Shown here: positions 42,019 to 50,900 of the stretch, in pieces
How positions within the stretch are numbered: position 1 is the first letter of the stretch
Layout: the number at the start of each line of letters is the position of its first letter
Assembly: GCA_015062055.1 (NCBI GenBank)
Contig: SUVK01000007.1
Coordinates: 1-64,000 of the forward strand
DNA: 64,000 nt
DNA from: Akkermansiaceae bacterium
GTDB lineage: Bacteria > Verrucomicrobiota > Verrucomicrobiia > Verrucomicrobiales > Akkermansiaceae
Reading direction: 5' to 3'
Notes under the pieces: model-generated
Databases searched by the model: none
What the model saw: only the letters and a program-made list of their open reading frames with translations
What the model was told of the DNA's origin: nothing
Made by a program: the position numbers and the translations under genes

Positions 42019-42669
42019 TTAGGGAAGAAGCTCGCTGGGACGCCCTTCGAACGGGCCACGAGGCTTCACGAATATAACATCATTAGGCTGCAACTTAAGA
42101 GAGCGATCTCTGGCGCTGAAATAATCGTACGTTTGCGTATGAGTCTTACCGGTTTTGGCATTGTAGCGAGTTACTTGAATTTCGCGGGAACCATAATCAG
42201 TAATATCGCCGCAATCAAGAATCGCCCCAATTAAGGTTAAGCCCTGACGATAGGGCAAATTTTGTTTACGAGCGACGAACCCGGAGACCTGAACATAACG
42301 TTTATTGATATCGTTAATCTCATCTACACTGGCAACCTGAACACTGACAATCGGATGCTTATAAATTTTTGCATCTAAATAAGCATTTTTAATCATTCGC
42401 TCCAATTGGCTTGCGGTCTTACCATCAGCTTTAATGGGAGTTTCTTCGATATACGGCAGGGTAATGCAACCGTTGGCCTGGCTCACAATGTATGAACCAT
42501 CAACGTTAGGTTTATCCTCTGCAGGAATGTTGCGGAAGGTTACCTGAATCTGAGCACCACGTCGAGCGGTAGGCTCCGGCGCGGCCGAAGCGTTTTGTAC
42601 TGTCACGAGAACAGACAAGACGGTAAGCAGTATTACGCTTAATAATTTGTAAAGATTGTAATTTTTCAT
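42019..42669 (-). CDS. Short outer-membrane polysaccharide export (OPX) protein
   Basis: The 216-residue product has a cleavable signal (…VLVTVQNASAA) but no lipobox. A polysaccharide-export domain (IQVTFRNIPAEDKPNV to YIEETPIKADGKTASQLERMI) and one SLBB-like domain (YVQVSGFVARKQNLPYRQGL, ... QPNDVIFVKPRG) follow. It lacks the C-terminal helix that forms the outer-membrane pore in Wza, so it needs another channel. The beta-barrel gene at 45,042 in the same operon is the likely partner. It is the last gene before the terminator. Confidence 0.85.
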   Translation of the reverse strand: MKNYNLYKLLSVILLTVLSVLVTVQNASAAPEPTARRGAQIQVTFRNIPAEDKPNVDGSYIVSQANGCITLPYIEETPIKADGKTASQLERMIKNAYLDAKIYKHPIVSVQVASVDEINDINKRYVQVSGFVARKQNLPYRQGLTLIGAILDCGDITDYGSREIQVTRYNAKTGKTHTQTYDYFSARDRSLKLQPNDVIFVKPRGPFEGRPSELLP

Positions 42670-42689
42670 ATGCGTTTCCTGATTATATG

Positions 42690-44963
42690 TTAATATAAAT
42701 CCTCATCATTTGATGCCGAAATCCGGCGATCGGAGGAGGGTGTTTCAGATTTGTTGGCTTTCTTCTGGGGCACAACCGGAGCAGATGCGGATTGTTTAGC
42801 AGGCACCGGTTCTACTCGAGAATTATCATTCGAATAGTAAGAGTAATATGTGGTATAATATTGGTATTGAGTATCAGAGCTGATATCAACATTGTTCATC
42901 ACAATACCCATAATCTTGCCACCAACGTTGTTAATAATCGACTTAGTACGCAGCAACGCCTTGAGGGGCATCTTACGAGGCTGAAGCACGATTAAGCAGG
43001 CATCCATCTTGCTTACAAGAAGCGAGGCGTCGCTAACACCGAGAACGGGCGGAGAGTCAAACAACACCACGTCAAAACGACGTGCAGTTTCAGAGAGCAA
43101 CTGCTCCATGCGGTAGGAACCCAGCACGCCTGACGGGTCCATCGGTTGAGGACCGGAGGGCATCAAATAAAGGTTCGGAACACTGGTCTTGAACACAGCC
43201 TCTTTGAGAGGGATATCACTGGTGAGATAATTGGAAAGGCCGAAAGAATCCTCCATTTCAGCATAGCGGGCTAAGCGAGGGCGACGCAAGTCTGCATCGA
43301 CCATCAGGGTACTGAAACCTGCGGATGCATATACATAGGCCAAGTTACTCAGTGTGGTAGTTTTACCTTCACCTGCGTTAGCTGAAACGATGGCAAAAGT
43401 CTTTGCCGCACTCAGAGAACGTTTGAGCTCAATATTGGTGCGCAGAATACGGTAAGCCTCGGCATCGGGAGTGTTACCATCCTGAAGAGCAAGCAAACCG
43501 GCATCTTGCGGGATTACGCCCAACACAGGCAATCCCAAATGACGTTCCGCATCTTCAAGCGACTTAACAGAGGTGTCAAAGTAATTGTAAATAAAAGCGA
43601 CTACAATACCACTAATTAAACCCACCACTGCACCTACAATCAGGTTCAGTTTTACATTGGGAGTGGACGGAGCACCGGCCTTGACGGGTTCTGCATATAC
43701 AACAACACTATCGCGAGAGCTGTCTCGTGCATGTTCTTTATCTCGACCTTTGGCCGCTTTATAACGCTGATCTTCAGCCTTATATTTACGCTCCAAATCA
43801 TTGTAAATCTCAAGAGCCTGGTCATAGTCAGCCTTGGATTTTTCGTAATCGCGACGTTCAAGATTTTCGTCTCGAGCACGTCCTTTAGCAGCAGCAAGCT
43901 CAGCTTCAAGTTTTTTCTTCTCTTCTTGCTTGGAAATTTGCTGGCGAACCATAGCCTCTCGCATATCCGTCAAGCTGGCATAGAGCTGGTTGGTTGTTTG
44001 CTCAATCTGCAGATCCAAGCCTTTGATTCTAAGGTGATTTTCACCATAGCCCTCGGTATCGAGTTTCTTTGAGCGTTCATCTTTCAAGTCTCTCAGTTGT
44101 TTATTGAGCTCACGAACGCGACTTGAGGCAAATGATTCAGCAGAAAGTATGTCACTGTTTTCGACATACTTTAAGAGAGGTTCATCTTTCAGATCCTTAA
44201 GCTGATTAATGTGAACATCGAGTCGGTTTAACTCGTTTTCTAAAGCAAGAAGAGACTGTTGAAGAGAATTAACTTTTTGTTGTTCGCCTCCGATAGACTC
44301 TACTGTAGATCCTTGGCGCCACCCGGTCAGATACTTACCACTGAAAATAATGTCCTGAACAGCTTTTGACTTCTTTTCGAGATCTTCTCGAGCATCGTCC
44401 AACGCATCACGACGTTCATCAACAACACTCTTAATTCTCTTCGTTTCTTCGTCCTCACGTATTGTCATATATGTGGCCACCAACTGACTACAAACAGCAC
44501 AAGCAGTTTGAGCATTGGGGTGTGTAACGACAATATCAACCATGTTGGTGCCCTCAACCGGATTAAGTTTAATTCTGTTTCTCAACACTCCGGCTGCACC
44601 ATCAGCAGACATTCCCCATTCCTTATCGAGCTTGAGTTGTTCTACCACGTGCAACAAATTGCGTTTGGAAACGAGCACCTCGAGCTGAGTCGGAATATAC
44701 CCTTGGCCACTGGCAGCAAGAGCGACGGGGTTAACGCCGGAGCCGGACATACTAACGTCGACCTGCTCATTCGGTTGACGTATTTCAACACGCGAAGTGC
44801 TGGTATATTCCGGCGTCATCAACTTAGTAGCAACGGCACATATGACAAAAACAAGCAGAAAAACAAATAAGGCTTCCTTCCAGCGCGACTTTAAAACTTG
44901 CAAATAATCTTGCGCATGAAGGATAGCCTCAGCTTGTTGAACAGAATTATTTCTTTCGACCAT
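42690..44963 (-). CDS. Wzc-like polysaccharide co-polymerase with BY-kinase domain
   Basis: The 757-residue inner-membrane protein controls polymer length and export. The N-terminal Wzz part has a first helix (EALFVFLLVFVICAVATKLM) and a long coiled coil (~190-415); the second helix is near ~450 (LIVGAVVGLISGIVVAFIY). The kinase has Walker A SANAGEGKT (527-535), Walker A' VDADLRRP and Walker B LFDSPPVLG. A Tyr cluster (Y700, 702, 703, 706, 707, 709, 710) for autophosphorylation is followed by an unusual ~45-residue Ser/Pro/Lys-rich tail. It lies between the beta-barrel and OPX genes. Confidence 0.95.
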   Translation of the reverse strand: MVERNNSVQQAEAILHAQDYLQVLKSRWKEALFVFLLVFVICAVATKLMTPEYTSTSRVEIRQPNEQVDVSMSGSGVNPVALAASGQGYIPTQLEVLVSKRNLLHVVEQLKLDKEWGMSADGAAGVLRNRIKLNPVEGTNMVDIVVTHPNAQTACAVCSQLVATYMTIREDEETKRIKSVVDERRDALDDAREDLEKKSKAVQDIIFSGKYLTGWRQGSTVESIGGEQQKVNSLQQSLLALENELNRLDVHINQLKDLKDEPLLKYVENSDILSAESFASSRVRELNKQLRDLKDERSKKLDTEGYGENHLRIKGLDLQIEQTTNQLYASLTDMREAMVRQQISKQEEKKKLEAELAAAKGRARDENLERRDYEKSKADYDQALEIYNDLERKYKAEDQRYKAAKGRDKEHARDSSRDSVVVYAEPVKAGAPSTPNVKLNLIVGAVVGLISGIVVAFIYNYFDTSVKSLEDAERHLGLPVLGVIPQDAGLLALQDGNTPDAEAYRILRTNIELKRSLSAAKTFAIVSANAGEGKTTTLSNLAYVYASAGFSTLMVDADLRRPRLARYAEMEDSFGLSNYLTSDIPLKEAVFKTSVPNLYLMPSGPQPMDPSGVLGSYRMEQLLSETARRFDVVLFDSPPVLGVSDASLLVSKMDACLIVLQPRKMPLKALLRTKSIINNVGGKIMGIVMNNVDISSDTQYQYYTTYYSYYSNDNSRVEPVPAKQSASAPVVPQKKANKSETPSSDRRISASNDEDLY

Positions 44964-45041
44964 ATAATAACAGAAAGAGTCTACATAAAACAGGAATGGA
45001 ACCCGGCACTATGCCCGATTCCATCCCTGCTTAAACATGTG

Positions 45042-46250
45042 TTAGAAAGAGTAGGATAAACCGGCCGTGATTACATCTCTATTATAGTGATTGATGTAAC
45101 TTACGCTACCGGGGTCACCGTACGTGTAGGTATAATTAATGCTGCCTGTGAGCTGATTGGTAAACTTATAGCGCATACCGACAGAGAAGCTAGCGGTTGA
45201 GGAATCATAGTCAGGAGAACCGTACTGACCCTCAGAGTATTCGGAATGAATCAGAGCAACACCACCGGTAAACGTAACCTTGTGAGTAAACTCGTAATCA
45301 AGATTTGCACCTACGCGCAGGGTATTGTTGGAAAGATAGTTAACATTACCGCCACGAGAGAAGGTATCTACGTTTTCGTTGGAGAAGCGAGCATAAGCTC
45401 TGGCGCTCAGGCCCTTGGTAAGAACACGACGATAGGAGAAATCAATCGTGGGATACAAGTCGCTATTGCCATCGATAAACTTAGCTTGGACACCAACGCT
45501 AAAGGAGAAGCTATCGGTGGGGCTGAGAGCATGGGCAACAGACAAGTTGGTGAACCAGCTATCGGAGTCTAAGCCCTCGCTGCGGTCCTCATGACGAATA
45601 GTCGTGTTAAGGCCGTAGGTGGTGCGAGAATTCTGACGAAGATTCAGAGAAAGACCACCGGAGATGTAGGTGCGGTCATCTTGCTCATAGAAAGAATCCG
45701 TGTAGATGTTACCATTGTAAGAGACATTTGCGGTCCAGCTCCAACGGCAATCAATCATGCGGGAATAAGCATTAGAAATACTCCAGCTAAGGCAATTACC
45801 CTGAGTATTGGCAGCAGAGATACCGTTAGAATAGTCAGGCTCGGGAGTATAATCCAAATCTACATCAAGAACATACTGGCTGCCTGCGGAGAAAGCATGG
45901 CTGAGCGTACCGGAAATAGAGATATCAGAGAACGTGCGTTCATCTGTACCCATAGCATCTTTATCGTACAACTGGCCACCAATACGGGCAGAGAACTGTT
46001 TCTTAGTAGCAGCTTCATAATCTGCATAAGAAGCAGTCACACCAAACCGAACAAAGCCGCCATCTTCGCGATTGGCTCTGTCGGTATTATTGAGGTTAGA
46101 ATCATAACCAACAGAAGTATACACACCATACTTCACATTGTGAGACTCAGGCAAACCGATAGGGGGAGCAGAATCATACAAGCTGAAACCGTTAGAGGAA
46201 ACAGCCAAAATGCCGGAAAGGGCGAGTGCTTTTAATACTGTGGATTTCAT
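45042..46250 (-). CDS. Outer-membrane beta-barrel protein of the export operon
   Basis: From ATG 46250 the product has 402 residues with a signal peptide (ALALSGILAVSSNGFS) and about 16-18 amphipathic beta strands (alternating patterns such as FSFSVGVQAKFIDGN, RYKFTNQLTGSINYTYTYG). It ends in Phe (AGLSYSF), the barrel-assembly signature. The position upstream of wzc and the short OPX gene suggests that it forms the outer-membrane polymer channel, like WzpX in Myxococcus. An earlier start adds 13 residues and overlaps the preceding gene. Confidence 0.75.
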   Translation of the reverse strand: MKSTVLKALALSGILAVSSNGFSLYDSAPPIGLPESHNVKYGVYTSVGYDSNLNNTDRANREDGGFVRFGVTASYADYEAATKKQFSARIGGQLYDKDAMGTDERTFSDISISGTLSHAFSAGSQYVLDVDLDYTPEPDYSNGISAANTQGNCLSWSISNAYSRMIDCRWSWTANVSYNGNIYTDSFYEQDDRTYISGGLSLNLRQNSRTTYGLNTTIRHEDRSEGLDSDSWFTNLSVAHALSPTDSFSFSVGVQAKFIDGNSDLYPTIDFSYRRVLTKGLSARAYARFSNENVDTFSRGGNVNYLSNNTLRVGANLDYEFTHKVTFTGGVALIHSEYSEGQYGSPDYDSSTASFSVGMRYKFTNQLTGSINYTYTYGDPGSVSYINHYNRDVITAGLSYSF

Positions 46251-46285
46251 TGTTATACAGTTAATTGTTAGTAACCTGAGAAAAA

Positions 46286-46900
46286 TCAATAGTTACGAGA
46301 GGTGGGCGGCGGAGTGGGACGCAACTCCTGAGGATTCCGGCCGGTCACATCCAAACGAGCATCGTTGTTATCTGCAGCAGCATCAAATGCGGACTCATAC
46401 ACACCGGTAAGAGTGGGCAAGATGGAAGCATAAGTAGCATCAGCCACGCCTTCATTCAGAGAGGCATTGTAAAGAGCATCAAGCAGAGCGTAGAATTGAG
46501 TCTCGGTAACAGAAGCAGAAGCTATAGTAGCAGAATAGCGAGCGCGCTGCACCTTAGCACCCTTTACGGCAGAGCCCTTGGCCTCGTCATACTTGCGAGC
46601 ATATTCACCGATATTGCAAGCAACATCGCCGGGGAAAGCAAGCAGAATGGAACGCAACAAAGCATAGCACTCGGAAGAAGTCCAATTGGTACGCTGAGCG
46701 AGCACAGACTCATACAGGGCGGCAGACTTGCTGACATCCTCCTTGGCGGCCGCATACACAGCGTTGCAGAGATCAGCCAGAGAAGCCTTCGAATCCTGAG
46801 CGGCGAGAGCAACAGCCTCATCCCACGCAGGTGTGGCAGCCATCAACGGGGCTGCAGAAATACCCAAAAACAGGGCAATCGCAAGGTAGGTCGTCTTCAT
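46286..46900 (-). CDS. Secreted hypothetical protein at the head of the export operon
   Basis: A 204-residue protein with a clear signal peptide (YLAIALFLGISAAPLMAA). The mature part is Ala-rich and helical, with a repeat-like rhythm that suggests alpha-solenoid or TPR-like helices, then a short Pro/Arg tail (RPTPPPTSRNY). It heads the operon with the barrel, wzc and opx, so a role in polymer export is likely, but I recognise no family. tRNA-Gly(TCC) ends 26 bp upstream on the same strand. Confidence 0.65.
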   Translation of the reverse strand: MKTTYLAIALFLGISAAPLMAATPAWDEAVALAAQDSKASLADLCNAVYAAAKEDVSKSAALYESVLAQRTNWTSSECYALLRSILLAFPGDVACNIGEYARKYDEAKGSAVKGAKVQRARYSATIASASVTETQFYALLDALYNASLNEGVADATYASILPTLTGVYESAFDAAADNNDARLDVTGRNPQELRPTPPPTSRNY

Positions 46901-46926
46901 GGTGTTTGTTTGGTTTTATTACAGAA

Positions 46927-46997
46927 AGCGGGTAGCGGGAATCGAACCCGCATGGCCAGCTTGGAAGGCTGGAGCTTTACCATTAAGCTATACCCGC
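46927..46997 (-). tRNA. tRNA-Gly (TCC)
   Basis: On the minus strand the acceptor GCGGGTA pairs with TACCCGC; the loop CTTCCAA gives anticodon TCC; T-arm GCGGG-TTCGATT-CCCGC. CCA is not encoded. The promoter TTGCCA (47037-47042) - 16 bp - TAAAAT (47015-47020) lies upstream. No terminator separates it from the gene ending at 46900. Confidence 0.95.
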
Positions 46998-47014
46998 ACC
47001 AGTATCTGCGACGC

Positions 47015-47042
47015 ATTTTATCATTTTTCGCGTGATTGGCAA
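47015..47042 (-). promoter_or_regulatory. Promoter of tRNA-Gly(TCC), possibly also the export operon
   Basis: Minus-strand TTGCCA (47037-47042), 16 bp, TAAAAT (47015-47020). Confidence 0.65.
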
Positions 47043-47188
47043 GCTTTATTTTTCATTTTTTTAAATTTCTTTAATCATAATCTCCTCCAAACGCCTTTTC
47101 TCGCACAAAAAAACAATAGCAGAACACCTCAAACCATGCGTCTTTCATTTTTATGACAATAACCGATAAAAAATTATTTACTTTACGC

Positions 47189-47217
47189 TTGACTTCCCCT
47201 TCTTCCCCATGTAGAAT
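47189..47217 (+). promoter_or_regulatory. Promoter of tRNA-Gly(CCC)
   Basis: TTGACT (47189-47194), 17 bp, TAGAAT (47212-47217). Confidence 0.8.
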
Positions 47218-47233
47218 CTGTCGCACGCAGCAA

Positions 47234-47304
47234 GCGGGCGTCGTTCAATGGTAGGACGCGTGCTTCCCAAGCATGAGACACGGGTTCGATTCCCGTCGCC
47301 CGTA
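47234..47304 (+). tRNA. tRNA-Gly (CCC)
   Basis: The acceptor GCGGGCG pairs with CGCCCGT (one G-U); the anticodon loop TTCCCAA gives CCC; T-arm ACGGG-TTCGATT-CCCGT. A terminator follows at 47310. Confidence 0.94.
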
Positions 47305-47309
47305 GCAAA

Positions 47310-47342
47310 AATCCCTGAAGTTTTCTTCGGGGATTTTCTTTT
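47310..47342 (+). terminator. Terminator of tRNA-Gly(CCC)
   Basis: An 11-bp stem with one mismatch (AATCCCTGAAG / CTTCGGGGATT) followed by TTCTTTT. Confidence 0.8.
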
Positions 47343-47449
47343 AGCTGCAAAACAAGCACTATTTATTATAAAATGCACGGCTTAACGCTTGACAAACGTC
47401 GCAAATTTGTTTAACTTTTCTTTAGCATTATCAGCATAACACAAAAACC

Positions 47450-48088
47450 ATGCCCATAAGAGACCGGACAGAGCGCGCCCCATACAAGCAGATGGAACTA
47501 ACACCGGATGCGATGGACAACTTCATGCATACCCCCGAGCGCATGCTCGAGCAGGCAGAGCGCTTACGACAACAGGCGGAAATATATGATCAACAGCGCA
47601 TGGAAATCGAAACTCGCAGCAGGGAGTTAGAGGAGAGCACCATGCGCAAAACAGGATTCAACGCAGACCTCAACGAACTTGGGCAGCGCATCCATAACGC
47701 GGTACGCCGAATATCGCGAGAGATGGACAGCATGGAACGCGAGCACCAAGAGATGGCACAAGTGTGTGATTGTTTTCAAAGACATCTTAAGATACTCTCC
47801 GGGTTACAACCACAACACTGGGCACCCGAGACAGTCAAGGAGCGACTGCGCGAAGCCTTACCGAAACTTGACCGTGCCGACAACGATTTTCACGAGGCGT
47901 ACGCGTGCGGGCGGGAGTATAGGCACACCACCGTATTCTTTCAGAAACCCGGAGAAGAAGAGGCCAAAGAGCAATTCGGGGCAAAAGCGATAAAAGAAGA
48001 GATGCTGCGAGGGCTGGCATTTCATCTACCGCTTTTCATACTTCTGCTCATCACATGGGCAATCTACAGCATGGTAACAACAGCATAA
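47450..48088 (+). CDS. Coiled-coil, tail-anchored membrane protein
   Basis: The 212-residue protein is long-helical through residues ~25-110 (ERMLEQAERLRQQAEIYDQQ, IHNAVRRISREMDSMEREHQ) and ends in one hydrophobic helix (FHLPLFILLLITWAIYSMV), so it is tail-anchored with the coiled coil in the cytosol. A promoter TTGACA (47389-47394) - 17 bp - TAACTT is upstream. It heads the five-gene run to thiD with 3-12 bp gaps. No known domain; a structural or scaffolding role is a guess. Confidence 0.6.
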   Translation: MPIRDRTERAPYKQMELTPDAMDNFMHTPERMLEQAERLRQQAEIYDQQRMEIETRSRELEESTMRKTGFNADLNELGQRIHNAVRRISREMDSMEREHQEMAQVCDCFQRHLKILSGLQPQHWAPETVKERLREALPKLDRADNDFHEAYACGREYRHTTVFFQKPGEEEAKEQFGAKAIKEEMLRGLAFHLPLFILLLITWAIYSMVTTA

Positions 48089-48091
48089 CCT

Positions 48092-48394
48092 ATGGCACAG
48101 CAACGAATCAGCAGACAACAGCAATACGCGCTCGACGAAGCGGGAGATCGCCACTATACAGGCGGGCGAGAGCGCGCACCGCAACAGCGCACCAAGCGCT
48201 ATGGCAAAAACGTACTGGCCCCCTTAGATGAAGAGCGAGAGCACAAGCGCCGCCACACACAAGACATCAGCGTACACAACGTAACAGGCCAAAGCCAGCA
48301 TCTGCTGATAGAAAACGTCATATTACTTCTTTTCTTGGTAGGAGCCATTTATGGGCTTTACCACCTCACCATATACCTACTCAACCAAGCCTGA
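48092..48394 (+). CDS. Small tail-anchored basic protein, 100 residues
   Basis: The N-terminal ~70 residues are hydrophilic and rich in Arg/Gln (QQRISRQQQYALDEAGDRHY), followed by one C-terminal membrane helix (ENVILLLFLVGAIYGLYHLTIYLL). The topology matches the preceding protein, 3 bp upstream, so the two may act together. gatC starts 6 bp downstream. No family recognised. Confidence 0.6.
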   Translation: MAQQRISRQQQYALDEAGDRHYTGGRERAPQQRTKRYGKNVLAPLDEEREHKRRHTQDISVHNVTGQSQHLLIENVILLLFLVGAIYGLYHLTIYLLNQA

Positions 48395-48400
48395 CCCACC

Positions 48401-48697
48401 ATGGAAACGCCACACATCGATGTAGCCTACATAGCCAAGCTGGCAAAGCTCGAGCTCACAACAGAAGAGACCGAGCGTTTTTCTACCGATCTCAACCGCA
48501 TATTGGGCTATGTGGCCCAGCTGAGCGAGTGGGATACAGATGGAGTGGAGCCCATGTACCACCCGCTGCCCGTATTTGACGCCGTACGTGCCGATATAGC
48601 CGGAGAGAGTCTGAGCAACGAAGCAGCGCTGGCCAATGCCCCGGCAGAGGAGGACGGCCAGTTCAGAGTCCCCAAAGTAGTAGAATCCGCGCACTGA
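48401..48697 (+). CDS. gatC: Asp-tRNA(Asn)/Glu-tRNA(Gln) amidotransferase subunit C
   Basis: GatC is the small belt subunit that holds GatA and GatB together. The 98-residue product has the family features: VAYIAKLAKLELTTEETERF near the start, ILGYVAQLSEWDTDGVEPMY in the middle and a loop segment ending VPKVVESAH. It sits 12 bp before gatA. gatB is not within the window. Confidence 0.93.
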   Translation: METPHIDVAYIAKLAKLELTTEETERFSTDLNRILGYVAQLSEWDTDGVEPMYHPLPVFDAVRADIAGESLSNEAALANAPAEEDGQFRVPKVVESAH

Positions 48698-48709
48698 TTT
48701 TCCACCGCC

Positions 48710-50116
48710 ATGTTATACGGAAGCATCTCACACTGGCGCCGCGAGCTTACCACCGGCAACATCAGCCCCTCAGAACTGGTACAAGAACTCGCAAGAGTGA
48801 CGGCAGAAAAGAACCCGCACATCAACGCCTATATATCATATAACCCGGAGGCAGCCCTGGCAGCAGCAGCCAAGGCCGACATCAGCCTGCCGCTCGGTGG
48901 CATACCCATCGCCATTAAAGACAACATCTGCATGCAGGGCGAGCCCACACGCTGCGCCTCGCAAATGCTGCACAACTTCATCTCACCGTACGATGCCACA
49001 GCAGTCACCAAACTGCGTGCAGCAGGAGCCATCCCCTTCGGCCGTGCCAATATGGATGAGTTCGCCATGGGCTCCGCCGGTGAAAACTCCTCATACGGGC
49101 ATACGGAAAACCCGGCAGCCCCGGGCCATGCTCCCGGTGGCTCCTCCAGCGGGTCAGCAGCAGCAGTAGCAGCCGGCATGGCCATAGCAGCGCTGGGCTC
49201 CGACACAGGCGGCTCCATCCGCCAACCGGCCTCTCACTGCGGCATAGTGGGACTGAAACCCACCTACGGCCGCATATCTCGCTACGGGTTAGTAGCCTTT
49301 GCATCGTCACTGGACCAAATAGGGCCCATCACCCAAAATGTAGAAGATGCAGCCATATTGCTCAATGCTATGTGCGGGCATGATGCCAAAGATTCAACAT
49401 CCTCCACACACGGCACAGAAGATTTCACTGCCAAAATAGGGCAAAGCATTGCCGGGGTACGTATTGGTTTACCGAAAGAATACCTCAGCAGCGGCAACTC
49501 GCCCGAGGTAACAGCAGCCATAGAACTGGCAGTAGCCAAGCTCACCGAGCTCGGGGCCGAAATAGTAGAAATATCCCTGCCTCACTCAGAGGCCGTGGTA
49601 TCTGCCTATTATATTATAGCCTGCGCAGAGGCATCCTCCAACCTGTCCCGTTTCGATGGCATACGCTACGGCTACCGGGCCGAAAACACCAACGGATTGG
49701 ATGATTTGTACAGCCGCTCACGCGCAGAGGGGTTCGGGCCGGAGGTCAAGCGTCGCATCATCCTGGGCACCTACGTACTATCCAGCGGTTTTTACGATGC
49801 CTACTATGCCAAGGCTCAAAAAGTACGCGCCTTGGTAGCAAAAGACTTTGCCGAGGCGTTTGAGAAAGTCGACTTCATACTCGGGCCGGTAGCACCCACC
49901 GCAGCCCCCCTGCTCCACGACAAAACCATGAGCCCGCTGCAGGTATACTTGGCAGACATCTACACCATACCGGCCAACTTGGCAGGCTTACCCGGCATCT
50001 CGATACCCACACCGCAAAATGGGGGGCTGCCCATCGGCATACAACTGTTGGGCAACCATTTTGCAGAAGCAGACTTGCTGCGCGTAGCATCGGCCCTCGA
50101 AACCTCCTTGGCATGA
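48710..50116 (+). CDS. gatA: Asp-tRNA(Asn)/Glu-tRNA(Gln) amidotransferase subunit A
   Basis: This amidase releases ammonia from glutamine for transamidation of mischarged tRNA. The Ser-cisSer-Lys triad is visible: Lys in IAIKDNIC, cis-Ser in GGSSSGSAAAVAAG and the nucleophile Ser in GSDTGGSIRQPASHCG. The 468-residue length is normal. The start lies 12 bp after gatC and the end overlaps thiD by 4 bp (ATGA). Confidence 0.96.
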   Translation: MLYGSISHWRRELTTGNISPSELVQELARVTAEKNPHINAYISYNPEAALAAAAKADISLPLGGIPIAIKDNICMQGEPTRCASQMLHNFISPYDATAVTKLRAAGAIPFGRANMDEFAMGSAGENSSYGHTENPAAPGHAPGGSSSGSAAAVAAGMAIAALGSDTGGSIRQPASHCGIVGLKPTYGRISRYGLVAFASSLDQIGPITQNVEDAAILLNAMCGHDAKDSTSSTHGTEDFTAKIGQSIAGVRIGLPKEYLSSGNSPEVTAAIELAVAKLTELGAEIVEISLPHSEAVVSAYYIIACAEASSNLSRFDGIRYGYRAENTNGLDDLYSRSRAEGFGPEVKRRIILGTYVLSSGFYDAYYAKAQKVRALVAKDFAEAFEKVDFILGPVAPTAAPLLHDKTMSPLQVYLADIYTIPANLAGLPGISIPTPQNGGLPIGIQLLGNHFAEADLLRVASALETSLA

Positions 50117-50895
50117 CCCCCGTATACCTCAGCATAGCCGGCTCGGACTGCTCGGCGGGAGCCGGTTTACAGGCAGACCTCAAGGCGGGTTTTGCCTTGG
50201 GGTGTTACCCCCTCACCGCCGTCACCTGTGTAGTAAGCGAGGTACCCGGCAAGGTAGAAGGCATCGCGGCGATGCAACCGCAATTTGTGGCAGACCAAGT
50301 GCGCATATGCCTGCAAAACTTTCCCGTAGCGGCCATTAAGACAGGCATGCTCTACAGCCCTGAGATAGTACAAGCCGTCACGGCAGAGTTGGCGGATTAC
50401 ACCGGGCCCATCGTAGTAGACCCCGTCATGATAGCCACTGCCGGCGAGGCGCTCATGCTGCAAGCCGCCATCAGCGTATACGAGCAAAGTCTCATGCCAC
50501 GCACGACATTGCTCACCCCCAACTTAGATGAGCTAATTAAACTGCTCGGCACTACAGAGGCCATCACCACCGCAAACGAGCTACAACAAGCAGCCCTGCA
50601 GCTCGCCCGTCGCTATCATTGTGCGGTACTGGCAAAAGGCGGGCACTTGGGTGGCAACACCTGCACCGACATATTGGTACAAAAAGACGGCACCTGCCAC
50701 AGCTGGTCGCACCCTCGCACACTCGGCATCTCGACCCACGGCACGGGTTGCACGCTATCCTCAGCCATAGCGGCTCACTTGGCACACGGCCACGATTTGG
50801 TGCATGCCGTTGAGCTATCTCTGCAATACATCACACGAGCCATTGCGGGCTCTCACAAGCTGGGCGAGCTTTGGGCAGTCAACCACCACGGTTGA
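50113..50895 (+). CDS. thiD: Hydroxymethylpyrimidine (phosphate) kinase
   Basis: A ribokinase-fold enzyme of thiamine synthesis that phosphorylates HMP and HMP-P. Visible motifs: AGSDCSAGAGLQADLKA at the start, IKTGMLYSPEIV, DPVMIATAGEALM and the C-terminal GTGCTLSSAIAAHLA with the catalytic Asp position changed in context (THGTGCTLSSAIA). The 260-residue length is standard. It is translationally coupled to gatA and ends 5 bp before the convergent MFP gene. No other thi genes are near. Confidence 0.9.
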   Translation: MTPVYLSIAGSDCSAGAGLQADLKAGFALGCYPLTAVTCVVSEVPGKVEGIAAMQPQFVADQVRICLQNFPVAAIKTGMLYSPEIVQAVTAELADYTGPIVVDPVMIATAGEALMLQAAISVYEQSLMPRTTLLTPNLDELIKLLGTTEAITTANELQQAALQLARRYHCAVLAKGGHLGGNTCTDILVQKDGTCHSWSHPRTLGISTHGTGCTLSSAIAAHLAHGHDLVHAVELSLQYITRAIAGSHKLGELWAVNHHG

Positions 50896-50900
50896 GCCAT

